A stretch of DNA of 64,000 nt from Ceratodon purpureus. Lineage: Eukaryota; Streptophyta; Bryopsida; Pseudoditrichales; Ditrichaceae. The notes under the pieces were generated by a model, which was given only the letters and a program-made list of their open reading frames with translations, was not told where the DNA came from and did not search any database. Position 1 is the first letter of the stretch. Every line of letters starts with the position of its first letter. Location: NCBI GenBank assembly GCA_014871385.1, contig CM026426.1, forward strand, positions 16,740,183-16,804,182. Reading direction: 5' to 3'. This document shows positions 45,021 to 56,342 of the stretch, one piece after another. The position numbers and the translations under genes are program-made.

Positions 45021-47375
45021 CTAGTCCCGCTTCAACCTGTTCTGCTGCTGTGGGTTATCTTCCTGCCCCTCTTCATTTGTTCTGTCCTGGTCCTGTCTGG
45101 TCCTGTCTTGATGGTCTTGACGTCTGTCCTGGTCCTGTCTGGTCTTGTCTTGCTGGTCTTGTCTGGTCTTGTCCTGATGGTCTTGACGTCTGTCCTGCTC
45201 CAGGTCTGCTATCCTAGCCTGTAGTACTCTGGCTGGTGTATAATCAGTCTCCATACTGGTCCTCCTGGTCGGAACTAAGTATTCTGTAGGCATCAATGGA
45301 TGGAGCCCATACACCAGTTGGAATGGTGTATACCTAGTGGTCACCTTGAAAGCAGTCCTGTAGGAAAATAGCACTGTAGGCAGGTGTTCATCCCACTCTG
45401 TCCTCTTCTCATTGACCAATTTGCTGAGCAGTTGGCCAATTACCTTGTTGGTCGACTCTGCCTGGCCATTACCCTGGGGGTAGTAGGTCGTAGAAGTTCG
45501 GTGCTGGTGCAAAAAATGCTCCACCAGGTGCTCTATGGCCTCATTGATGAAATGAGAGCCCTGGTCACTGACCAGTGTCAATGGACACCCGTACCTGGTG
45601 AGTATCTGCTCATACAGGAACTTAGTAGTTACTGCTGCTGAATTTGTCCTTAATGCCCGGGCCTCCACCCACTTGGTAGCATAATCTGTAGCCACCAGTA
45701 TGTACATGTTACCTGACCGGGCAGCCATAGGCTTGACTGGTCCTATAAAATCCAGCCCCCATTTCATGAATGGCTCTACTGGCATACTGGTCACCAGGGT
45801 GGCCAGTCCAGTATTCGCCATTCCTCCCACTCTCTGGCACCTGTCACAAGCCTTACAGTATTCAGACACATCCCTTTGTACTGCTGGCCACCAGTACCCG
45901 CCATCCAGTATTTTCCTGGTGGTTATCTCCTGTGAAAAATGACCACCAGCCGCTCCATAATGCATCTCTTTCATCACTGTTTCGGCATCGACCGGGTCCA
46001 GTACCCTCCTGAGGACCAGATCCTGGCCCCTCTTGTACAGTACCCCCCGGATCCGGGTGTATGGCAGTGCCTTGAGGACCAGTTTCCGCTGCTCCTCCCT
46101 GGTCAGATCCTGCCGTACAACACCAGTTTTAAGGTAAGAATTGACATCTTCTAACCATTCCGGCTTCACATAAAACAAACTGGCATCACTGGTCTTGTCC
46201 TCAACACCAGTTGCTGGTTCTCCATTGGGCAGTCTGGACAGCGCATCTGCTACTCCATGGTTCTTCCCTGGCTTATACACCACAGTGAATTCAAACTCCT
46301 GAAACAGCAGCAGCCACCTTGCAATCCTGCCTGATACCTGCGGTGTGTTGACTAGATACACCAGTGCCATGTGGTCAACATAAAAAACAAACTTATTGCC
46401 CAGCAAATAATGTCTATACTTGTTCAGAGCATAAACCATAGCTAAGGCCTCTCTCTCAATAGTACTGTAATTCTTCTCAGCAGAATTCAAAAGTCTGCTG
46501 GCATAAGAAATCGGCTGGTCACACTTCCCTGTTGGGTTCTGGGCCAGCATCACCCCGACTGCAATGTTCGAGGCATCAGTATGCACATGAAACTCCAGGT
46601 CCCATTTGGGGGCAATTAGGATCGGCGCATTCTAGTACTGCTCCTTGATCTTCAACCAGGCCTGCTCACACTGGTGGAACCAGATAAAGTCCTCAGTCTT
46701 CCTCATCAGTCTGGTGATGGGCTCCATGATCTGGGCATAGGCCTTGATGTAACACCTGTTAAACTGGGCAAAACCGTTAAAAACCTGGATATCAACCGGT
46801 TTCTGGGGTCTAGGCATTTTTTCAATGGCCTCAATTTTCTTGGGGTCCGGAAACTTACCCTCCTGGGACACAATATGGCCCAGGATGATACCAAAAAACA
46901 CCAGTAAAGCACATTTTTCCGGGTTCAGGCTTATGCCATACTCCCGACATTTCTCGAAACACTGCCTGAACTTGACCAGATGACTGAATATGTCACTGTA
47001 AACACTGAAATCATCCAAGAACAGTTTCATGAATTCACCAATAAAATCACGAAAAGCACGGTTTACTGCCCTCTGGTAGGTCGGTGGAGCATTCTTCAGC
47101 CCGAATGGCATCACCACCCAGACAAAGGCCCCCCAGTCTGTCTCAAATGCAGTCTTGTACCGGTCCTCTGGTGCTATCTGAATCTGGTGGTACCCGGAGT
47201 ACCCGTCCAGAAATGAATACTGCTCATGTCCTGCCACAGAATCCAACACCTCTTCAGTAAATGGCAGTGGGTAAGGATCCTTTTTAGTATCAGCATTCAA
47301 CTTTTCGAAAATCAATGCAAATTCTCAATTCTCCATTTTTCTTAGGCACAATAACAATGGGTGATAGCCAGGTGG
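45021..47375 (-). pseudogene. gypsy pol: RT (partial), RNase H, integrase
   Basis: The frame enters at SPIVIVPKKNG, so the first part of reverse transcriptase is missing. It shows the active site FLDDFSVYS, then FGIILGHIV. After an in-frame TAG at 46632 (KEQY*NAP, Gln expected) comes RNase H with [10 protein letters not shown] and [10 protein letters not shown]. Integrase follows, with GGHFSQEIT and CKACDRCQR as the H2C2 finger. Its catalytic residues appear in [22 protein letters not shown] and [10 protein letters not shown]. Retrotransposon pol copies RNA into DNA and inserts it. This copy is dead by truncation. Confidence 0.8.
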
Positions 47376-47377
47376 CG

Positions 47378-47629
47378 ATCTCTCGCCGTGACAAATTGGT
47401 GGCCTACACAGAGAATGAACGCCCTCTGCCTCCAACCACTGAAGAGCAGTTGGCAACCCAAGCAACTGTTGAAGAACTTGACTGTGAGATTGGCGATCTC
47501 ATCAAAGAACTGAAAAAGGAGATGGCAATACTCTGTCTCCCCAATATTGTCTCTAGTGCTCAAACAAACCATTTTGAGACGCACTTGAAAGACCTAGAGG
47601 ACCGATACCTAGAGTGCATGGCACTGTAA
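47378..47629 (+). pseudogene. hAT-2 copy of gene 1, 5' truncated
   Basis: Matches hAT-1 15041-15292 from ISRRDKLVAY to the stop, with the frame kept. The first 50 or so codons and the promoter were lost at the gypsy junction. Confidence 0.7.
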
Positions 47630-47739
47630 TTGACATTACAATGAAGTGGTAAATTTTCAAAATAGATAAAGTATTTTTTTAACCTTGAATTTGCAAGTAC
47701 CCTTTGGTTTACTCTGATTTTTAACGGTGTTCTAGTTTG

Positions 47740-48120
47740 TGGTGGCGCCCATCCTGGACGAATGCTCGCGCCCGCCTATCCAGCGAACGCGCCCGACGAT
47801 CGCGCCCGTGCAATTCGGATCGCGCCCGATCAATATCCGGGCGCGCGCCCCTTCGGTACCCGGACGACGCTCGCGCGCGCCCGATGAAGACCGGGTCGCT
47901 ACCCGCGCTCGCACGGTAAAAGCTGCTCGCGCCCGTCATATACTCGCCATGGAAACCGCTCGCCCCGTTAATACCCGCGCAGGCGCGGAGATATACACGA
48001 CCGAAACCCCACCGTTAGTGCCCGCGCGCGCCCATAGGGTCTCTGCTCGCGCCCTTAGGGTCTCTGCTCGCGCCCGTAGCAGGATGCTCGCGCCCGTTCC
48101 CAGGCGCCCGTGACTATAAA
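47740..48120 (+). promoter_or_regulatory. CGCGCCCG array and TATA box of the hAT-2 RING-type gene
   Basis: Homologous to 15400-15762 of hAT-1. The TATA box, GACTATAAAAGGGCGAT, is at 48115. Confidence 0.6.
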
Positions 48121-48395
48121 AGGGCGATCCGCCCCCTCATTTTGGACTCCCCCCCTTTGAGCACCTCGCCTTCAACAGCCTCTGGGAAGCTGATTGTTTG
48201 GTACTCAGGTGGGTCCCAGAATTTTCACACTTGTTATCGCTTTTATTCTTCAGAACTCTATGGTGTTTTTGTGGTACACTTGAGAATATTGTAAATGTTT
48301 ATAATTTGTAAATGTGATTGAGGTTTTGGGGTAGTCGTAGGCTTTTAATTTTGCACTTTTGGAAGACTTTGAAGAACGATCTACCTCGAGCAGAT

Positions 48396-50947
48396 ATGGA
48401 ACAGCAACGACCAAATCCGCCCACGGCGGCAGAACAGAGGAAAAAGCAAAAGGATGCACGACGGGTCAGGCATGGAAACCTCCAACATAAGAGGGTTCAC
48501 GTCTTAATGAATCCTGCAAAGCTCGCATTCAGAGGGTGGGAAGCTGCACCGCAACCGTGGACTCTAGCAACGTGTGAACAATTCATTGAATGGTGCCACA
48601 TTGGGAAGTTCCCATTGCATTGCCATAATAAAAATCGTACTTCAATCAAGGCAAACATGAAATGGTGCAAGAACCGTCAGTTTGGGAGGCGGTGTTTGGA
48701 GGTGTACCAGGTTCTATACAACCAGGCGATGAACGATAGAAATGAGGTTCCGCTCTTTATTTGTAGAATGGTATATGCCGAGGTAATGCTTCATAGGCAG
48801 GTGGATTGGAGGACCATACGGTTGACTCCTAGCGTCCGGCAGCATCCACAAGAGATGGCATATCTACAGGGGTCCTAAGATTTCCAGGTGTGGACTGGGC
48901 ATACTTGGATGATCCTGAGGATCATGCGCCTGTTAATTGGAGTGACTCAGAAGCGGATAATGATTCTGATGGTTCGGTAGACCGTCCCCCTCAGTCACAA
49001 ACAAGAGCAGCGACTAATGCTTGAATCACACGGTTAAAAAAGAAGGACCCTAAGCTAGCTGCGTGTTTGTCGACGAGGAATCGTGCACGGCCTGCAAATC
49101 CTATTGAGGTGGGTATTGCTCATCAGGCTCCTCTAGCAATCGTTGGGGGCCCAAGCAATGTTGATGTTTCTCCTCCTATATTGATTCCATAGATTGCGGG
49201 CCCGAGCAATGTTGATGTAGCTCCTCCTGTATTGAATCCACAGATTGCGGGCCCAAGCAATGTAATGGAAGATGATGATGATAGGTTTGCAATTGAGGTG
49301 GAGGCTACTTTAACCGTGGATGATGCCCAAGGCCAGCAAGGCGACGCATTGCATAACGAGCTGGAAGGAAAAAATGCATTAATTTCTGAGATGGAGATGA
49401 GTATCCAAAACTTGTACAACGAAGCTGATAGGATGAATGAGATTATCCGGAAGCAGAATGAAGAGATTTCGCAACTTCGATCTGCGAGGACTCTGACTTA
49501 AGTACCCGAGGCAAGCCAAGCTCCAATCCCTGGTAGCCTTGGAATGAACGAGGAAGACGTGAATGCCATCATTGAATCGGCCACGCACGGTCTTCTAGAA
49601 GATACCCCGGTCCGAGTTCCCCGTAAGCCAATCATCCCATTCGTGTCATCAAGTCAAGTGATGCACCCCCCCCAGCGGCAAATCATGTTCGTAGATTCTC
49701 AAGAGACGGAGGACTCTTTGGAATTTCGACAATCAGACGTACCCACTGTCTCCGAATAGCAAGCTACCAACGGGATGCTCAGAACGTATTTGATCCAGAT
49801 GAGCAGACAGTACTACCAATGGAAGATTGCATGCATTCTGAACGTCGACCGTCACAGACAGATGCACGATGAGTTCAAGAGGATTGACCGCGACTACCTC
49901 CAGCTTAACTTCAAGAGAGATTTCGGACTTACCTCGTGGGCAGATCCAGATGAAATGTTCCCTGACGACATACCGATGTTTGGTAAGCAAATAGATTGGA
50001 CGCAGTTAGAGTGGGAGTACAAGACTGCCAAATCTAATGAGAAGATCCCTAATAATACAAAGCCACGATTGCTCTGGCCCAATCCACAAAAGTATGTGTT
50101 GGATGGGACCAGGTGTCCCATTTGTACCAATCTATTTGGGCCAGAGGGGGGCTGGTCATTGGGATCTTGTCACTGCATGTATCATCCACAATGCTTGATT
50201 TCCCATGCCATGATACGTCGGTGGTGTGCAGTACGTAAGGCCCCCTTACACAAGCGTTTTTATGAGCAGTCCCGCTTAGCGACCTGGATGCCACCGCATT
50301 GGAAGCAAAATGAGAAAAATACTCCTGACTTTCCGGACAAGTGGGGTGAGGACTTGATTTAGAATTGGCTTATGGGAATGCACCAGACCTATGTTAAAGA
50401 TATGAACGCGAACTGGGGGTGGGACCAGGATCCTGCGGAGATTGTAAGGATCTGCCACGAACTCATCAGGGGCGGGACAGACGACGAACTTGACGGAAGG
50501 AGGAATTCCTTCTACCAAGTGCTACGAGGGTACTGGGATGTTCATACCAATACATTCCAGTACGGCGTCCATCCTCTTGGATTTAGGTGGAATTCTAAAG
50601 GGAAGATGGTGGTGGATCAGCACAAGGAGTTGCACGTAATGACACAAGAGGAACTCCAGATCGCTAATGACTTACAAGCCACGGAATCTAAATGGGATAT
50701 ATTGTTCAAGGCTCAAGCCGTGCATTTCCTATGCGCACAACATACTCCGGAGACCGTAACAGTGCTCCGTCGGATGCGCAACAACAACTTCATGGAAGCA
50801 ATGCTTGGAGGAGATGGCATAGCGAAGAGAACCCGTTTTGCGAAGCGGAAACTCATCGCTAGCGATGGGGCAGAAAGTAGTGCAGTGGGGAGCTCTCGTG
50901 CACGACACGATGAGGGTGGATCGACTACCTCTGCACTGGGCACGTGA
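48396..50947 (+). pseudogene. hAT-2 copy of the RING-type gene
   Basis: Same architecture as 16036-18590. From 48714 to 50268 it is identical to hAT-1 as far as I could compare, including the frame change and stops at 49022, 49190, 49499 and 49757. Outside that tract it differs. The hAT-1 stop at 18063 is TGG here (50420), and a new TAG at 50360 replaces hAT-1's TGG (18003). The finger CPIC...CHCMYHPQC is intact. Confidence 0.65.
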
Positions 50948-51357
50948 CGTCGTGGAGATCCATGAGTGAAGACCACGTTTTGTAAAATAATAACGGAATA
51001 TAAATACATGTAGAAGGCATAGGGATTTGGATAGGTTTAGGATTACATTCACATGTTTAATGTTTATTAAACTCAAACAATGGATGTTAATTTTCTTTCC
51101 GGAATCATTGTCGTGGTTCCCAAGACGCTTTTATTCTCCCTACTTTGGTCTCCCGTTTTTTGATTGCCAAACATGTTGTTCATTCCGTCCGTGGTCTCTT
51201 CTCCTTCCATCATATGATAAGTGTATAAATAAGACTGGTGCACACCAAAATGTTTAGCATGGTAAGTGGATTTAAGTCACGGTAAGAAAATTTAAGTTAT
51301 AGTAAGTGTATTTAAGGTATGGACTGAATTTTATGTTATGTGGATTTGAACTCTGAA

Positions 51358-51725
51358 CCCGCCCGCATGCACGGGCCCGTTTGCGCGCGCCCGTAGTGTG
51401 CGTGCCCGCGCGCGCGCACACCCGTCCTCGGCGAGAGTGAACATAGGAACGCGCCCGTACGCGCGCGCGCGAACTGCTCGCGCCCGTCGAACCAACAGCG
51501 CGCGCACGGATACCGCAATGTGGAACACCCGACGGTGTCTCCGTTGTTCCGCTCGTGCCGATTTCGCACGCGCCCGACTGCTCGCGCCTGTCATTGCACG
51601 CGCGCGAGCACTGCAACCTGGTTGAGGAAGTAAATTTTCTCCCCAAACTCCCTCTTTCCATTTGCACACGCCTGTACGCGCTCGCGCCCATCAGTGCTTG
51701 TGCCCGTTTTGCACGCGCTCGAGCA
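51358..51725 (+). repeat. hAT-2 CGCGCCCG array
   Basis: Counterpart of array 3 in hAT-1, diverged. Confidence 0.55.
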
Positions 51726-51749
51726 CTCCAACAAGATCACTCAAATAAT

Positions 51750-51963
51750 TTTTCTAATTCCACCACTCCCCCATTTTATCCCCTTGTTTTTATTTAAGAC
51801 TCCTACGCTCTTTAATTTGTTTTTTTTTTAATTTTTCCCTTCTTCGAACACTATGCTTTCAATTAATTCCTTCTCTCATTTCGTCCGTTCATTTTTCTAA
51901 TTCCACCACTCCCCCATCCTATCCCCTTGTTTTTATTTAATACTCCTACGCTCTTTAATTTGT
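51750..51963 (+). repeat. two units of the 142-bp repeat and deletion junction
   Basis: Two diverged units of the array at 19585-20285. At 51964 the sequence jumps to the equivalent of hAT-1 about 25,960, so the transposase region is absent. Confidence 0.7.
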
Positions 51964-52041
51964 GGAGTCCGCGTTTGGGCGCGTGTGCAGGCCCTGTACG
52001 CACGCGTGTACGCGCTTACGGGCGCAATCATCCGAGGGGAG

Positions 52042-52049
52042 CATAAAAG
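52042..52049 (+). promoter_or_regulatory. TATA box of the hAT-2 kinase-like gene
   Basis: GGGAGCATAAAAGGCTCC. Only about 70 bp of the upstream GC-rich array is left. Confidence 0.55.
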
Positions 52050-52222
52050 GCTCCCCTTAACCCTTATTTTCTACTTTTCAAAGTCTCCTCTTCCAGGTGG
52101 CTCCTTGTCCTAGGTCGTGACTCAACGTGCTCTGCTTGGAACTGCAGGAAGTGGGAGCAATCAGATTGGGAGGGGGGGAAACTTTTGTTTTTTTTTTTTT
52201 AGTCCAATTTATTATTCCAACT

Positions 52223-53791
52223 ATGTCGCTCTCTGGTGGATCCGGGAAACGTCCCGCGTACTTAGATCTTGATGCTCCTGTAGATGAGGTGGTGGCAACC
52301 TCCACAGCACCATCTCATACAGGCTCGAACCCGTCATCGAGCTCCTCGGGAAAGAAGAACCGGAAACGGGCGAGTGAGAAGAACCCGGACTACCCACCTC
52401 CTCAGTACCAGGACTTCGTTCGAGAGCTAACATTGGAGTGGTACGGATGTCTTAAACGGGAGGCGATTACCCGTACATACGTTGACAAGGGAGAGTCGGG
52501 AATTAAGGCATTAAAGTGGCAGTTGAAAGAGTATTTGTGGAAGAAGCTGCAGACATCCGAGAGATATAATGATTGTATTGGTTACTATCATTTCCCTAAG
52601 TGGATAGAGCAACAAATAATAACAAACACTACGAACATTGTGCATGTGTTTGAGTGTGTCGCCAAGAAGCCTACGGAGGGCTACTCGCAGGCGCAGAAGG
52701 AGGAGATAGAGAAGCTCAAATATGTCCAAGGTTCGTGCACGAGATTCTTGAGTAATAGGACGAGGGTGAGGCCATGGCTTGAAGCTGGACTGAAAAGCGC
52801 AATGGATAAATACTTGTGGGGAGCAGTGGTTGGAGTTCCAAGAGGGGTCAAGTTGGTTCCGCTGTCAGGCACAAAGGAAGGCGGTTATGGTAAAGTCCAA
52901 AAATTACGTATTGTTGGCATGCAAACCATACCTAAGACTTGTGTCTTTGCGGGGAAGATGTCGAAGGCTACTGACGAGACCCAGAAGCGGTATGAGACAT
53001 CAATAGAAGCCATGGTTTGCAGGATTGACCATCCCGGCGTTATTAAGTTTTTTGCGGTCAATGACTGGACGATGGAAGCCTACACGCTTTGGTGGAATGG
53101 GGATTGCCTGCAGAATTTTCTGAACAAGTTCAATTCAAATATCGGTGAGGGTACTCAGAACCGTAACATCCACAAGCAAACTGATATGCCCATGGAAACA
53201 CGTGACCGTGTTAAGGCCTTCCGCACCCATAGGGCCAAGCTAGCTTGGGCTCTGATCTGTATTATGGACCGGGTCCATAAGGGGTATTTGCAGCATAATG
53301 ACATCTCCCCATGAAACGTCTTGCTTCACTTCCAAGAGGATAAAGTGAGCAAAGTTTACATTGGAGTATGCGATTGGGGCCTTGCAAGTCGGGTGTGTGA
53401 GACAACTCCTTCAAGGTACGGTTATCCAACTGCTGAGGCGCGTACGGCTGCCTTCAAGGAACGTGGTACGTTTGTGGCTTCGGAGTTGTGGTACACTTAT
53501 GGTAAGCCAAATTCGGAGACCTCATATGAAACTCTAAGGAGAAGACATCTATATACGCAGGCTGCCGATGCGTACTCGGTTGGAGTGGTAGCAAATAAGA
53601 TTTGCGATAATGAGGACGACTTCGACCTTTTCAAGGATACAGCGGGGAAGGCTAGATTTGCGGTGGTGTTGAAGGAGCTCACAAATCCCGATCCCAAGAA
53701 CCGCTCTACCTTGCAGTTGGTCCACGCTACTCTAACAGCCCCTCCCTACAATTTCCAGATCCCAGAGTGTTGTTATCGCAAACATATTTAA
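52223..53791 (+). pseudogene. hAT-2 copy of the kinase-like gene
   Basis: Same frame and length as 26219-27787. The first 175 or so codons differ at many sites. From 52750 on it is nearly identical to hAT-1, including the TGA at 53312 in the catalytic-loop region. The glycine loop, Lys, HND and DWG motifs are all retained. Confidence 0.65.
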
Positions 53792-53981
53792 AAGTACGCA
53801 AGTAGTGACAACAATATAATATTCCCAGTTTTCCAGAAGCGGGGACATTCTTTGTAAGTGGTTTACTGCCACAATTTTGCAATACTTTTCAATAAACATT
53901 GCACTTCCCAATTGCCCTCTCCTGAAATACATGCCCTCTCTTGTGATGTTGCTCGAGTTCGCTCTTTCCCTACTAACCTAC

Positions 53982-54425
53982 AACGCTCGCGCCCGACAGC
54001 TGGCGCCCGATGCAGCGTACTCGCCCGAACGCACGCGCCCAATACTGTGCGCACCCGCTCCAGGCTCGCGCCCACATGACCGCGCCCGATAAGTGTGGTC
54101 GCGCCATTCAACTGGATCGCGCCCGCAGCGACGCTCGCACCCGTTTGCACGCGCACGCGCACGGCCGAAACGACGCACGCGCCCTTGCTCTCCCGCACTC
54201 CTCCGCGCGCCCGTGACATCGCGTTCGCGCGGACGCTCGCGCCCGTCGTGCTGCTCGCGTCCGTAATCGCGCTCGCGCCCGCACTAATTCAGCGCTAGGT
54301 AAATTTGTTTTACCCTTACCGTGAGTCAACTGGTCAACGCCCTTATGTAACGGACGCGGGGGTCTGTCTTGTCACCATGACGGACTAACGGACTAACGGA
54401 CGGTCCGTCCATTATGACAACCATG
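53982..54425 (+). repeat. internal right-end region copied from hAT-1
   Basis: Array 7 and the right terminus of hAT-1 (27978-28421), reproduced with about one difference. It is followed by hAT-1's own flanking bases GTCTCTGG, so it is not hAT-2's functional end. Confidence 0.8.
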
Positions 54426-56120
54426 GTCTCTGGGGGAAATGGTTAAAAGTTCGTTTCATTCTTGAGTCATTTTTGTGACTTCCCCGAATTCATGAGACTC
54501 AAATTTGGACTGTAGGATCCAAGAGCTATTTTTTGGCCTTCTAGTTTAGGGGGAAATGGTTAGAAGTTAATTTGTTTCTCGATTTGATTTTGTGGTTTCC
54601 TCGATGTCATGAGATTGAAATTTAGACTATATGATCCGATAGCTGTTTTTTGGCATTCTAGATTTCAAGGGAATGGTTAGAAAGTAGTAAGTCTTCTGAG
54701 TCAGTTTAGTGGTTTCCACGATGTCATGGAATTGAAATTATGACTGTCGGATCTGACAGCTGTATTGCAGCGATTCATGGTCACAAGTGATTCAATTTTA
54801 TGGTCACTTATGATTGCAGAATTTGACTGAGGCTGAGAAGGATGAGATGCCCTCCTGCAATTTAGCAGAGACTGTGCACAACAAGTGGCAACAACAGTCT
54901 GGCAACCGCTGTGAGGACGTCTTTGTGGCCACCGTGGATGATTATGTTCGTGCATTTATGCAAATCACGAACTACAGTGGATTCCTTTGTGGCGAGACTC
55001 CTGGTAGGGTACCGTCCAAGGCAGAGTTGGGACTTAGGCGTGCACAAAAGTCTCGAGACTCCAAGCAAATTGCAAAGGCAACGGAGCATTTTCCTGATGC
55101 AACAACACTGCTCTCTCGACAACCTCACCTCGAAGGAGAATAAATCTTTGGCTCTACAAAGCGTAGACTCGACCAATCGATCGGTAGCCAATTTGAATCA
55201 CATCGCCCCGACAAAATGAATCTCTCGGAACCCCGCGTGAGCACTAGATCCACTTGAAGTCGAACCGAGGGCATGCTCGACGCAGATGTTGCGCCCACCT
55301 CGCCACCTGTTGAGGTGATGGCGTCCGTCGGTCGGCATCATGTTACAGCTGTCGAAGAGACCGAGGTGGACGATTCCAGGTGGCACATTGTTCGAATGCC
55401 CAAGAAATGCGCCAAAGCATGTTTCGCACTGCAGGCCAAGACAAACAAGAAGTGGAAGGCTCGGGTCGTACGGGGAATAGGGCGACCGGAGTGCCCTGCT
55501 ATTGGGGAATGATGGAAGACTACAAGCGTGACAAATTAATTCGCATGCACTTCTGTTTTTGCAATGACAACATTCGGCGCTCTGTTGGAGGTACCAGCCG
55601 GAAATATGTCCGCTCTAGGCCTTCTCTCCCAGCCGTCCGGCCTGTGAAACGTGGAACACGCCTCACAAAAAGGGAGATTCTGGACTTTGAAGCAGCAGGT
55701 TTCAATTTGCCTCGACGCTGGGAGCTGCCAGCGGATCACACCTTCGAGGATGCCTCTCTTCATCCGAAGCAACCGCTTCTGGACTTGTTTCACCTTGATG
55801 TCCCGTCTAATCCAGAGATCTATCCTACCGTCCGAGGCAGATTCAAGATTCGACGTTGCAATCGAGCTCCACGCACCGAGCATGAGAACAATTGGCCATC
55901 CTCCCTCCTCCTTTCAATTCGGATCAAATCAGTAACGTTGATTCCAAGCCCAGGATTTGGTTGTATCATCAACCTTCTTTCCAAGACATGGTCCTATAAG
56001 ATTACCGTTGGTCCAGAGCCAATTTGCACTTGCCCATACTTTACGGAAATGGCCGTGAAGTCTCTCGGTAAACGCCCCCCTTGGGTCCCCTGCAAGCACC
56101 TTTATCACATTTACAATGCC
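54426..56120 (+). repeat. captured host flank: 118-bp units and MULE exon
   Basis: A copy of 28422-30116 at constant offset 26,004, with one difference found (29571 versus 55575). It includes the 118-bp repeat units and the MULE 3' exon from 54820, and stops inside the SWIM region at AATGCC. Confidence 0.85.
54820..56120 (+). pseudogene. captured MULE 3' exon fragment
   Basis: Same broken frame as 28816-30116, with the TAA and TGA at the same places. It is cut after the SWIM motif CKHLYHIYNA by the join to the hAT-2 terminus. Confidence 0.7.
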
Positions 56121-56334
56121 CGTGACGTCGCGTTCGCGCGGATGCTCGCGCCTGTCGTCCTGCTCGCGTCCGTAATCGCGCTCGCGCCCGCACTAATTCA
56201 GCGCTTGGTAAATTCGTTTTATCCTTACCGTGAGTCAACTGGTCAACGCCCTTATGTGACGGACACGGGGGTGTGTCTTGTCACCATGAGGGACTTATGG
56301 ACTAACGGACGGTCGGTCTGTTATGACAACCATG
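56121..56334 (+). repeat. hAT-2 true right end
   Basis: 214 bp aligned without gaps to 28208-28421 of hAT-1 but with over a dozen substitutions. It ends TTATGACAACCATG and is followed by the duplication CAATAAGG. Confidence 0.8.
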
Positions 56335-56342
56335 CAATAAGG
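56335..56342. repeat. right target duplication of hAT-2
   Basis: CAATAAGG, identical to 39654-39661. Confidence 0.9.

Larger units (their letters stand above)
40002..47377 (-). mobile_element. Ty3/gypsy retrotransposon, 5'-truncated
   Basis: Minus-strand element nested in hAT-2. On that strand the order is partial reverse transcriptase, RNase H, integrase, a long low-complexity region, a further ORF, a polypurine tract and one LTR. Gag, protease, the start of reverse transcriptase and the 5' LTR are lost. The sequence joins hAT-2 gene 1 directly at 47377. Several in-frame TAG codons interrupt it. Confidence 0.8.
39662..56334 (+). mobile_element. giant hAT element hAT-2 (16.67 kb), no transposase
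   Basis: Left end CAGGGTTGTCATAATAGACG. The right end, reverse-complemented, starts CATGGTTGTCATAA. A perfect 8-bp duplication, CAATAAGG, flanks it. It is homologous to hAT-1 over its left end, the tail of gene 1, the RING-type gene, arrays, part of the 142-bp repeat, the kinase-like gene and the right end. The stretch matching hAT-1 20.3-25.96 kb, with the transposase, is missing (junction at 51964), so it could only move in trans. A truncated gypsy element occupies 40002-47377. It carries a second, internal right end at about 54406-54425 followed by hAT-1's host flank. Confidence 0.85.

Noticed and set aside
11740-47375. TAG and TAA reassigned to glutamine, as in some ulvophyte algae
   Set aside because: Many stops do fit Gln, but TAG also replaces Trp (23129, and 18063 versus 50420), TGA stops follow the same pattern, and the apparent genes use TAG, TAA and TGA as terminators. 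Transition-type decay explains all cases. Codon use in conserved single-copy genes would settle it.
54406-54425. A third separate hAT insertion ending here
   Set aside because: This end has no left partner of its own, and the following bases equal hAT-1's flank. It is best explained as copied DNA.
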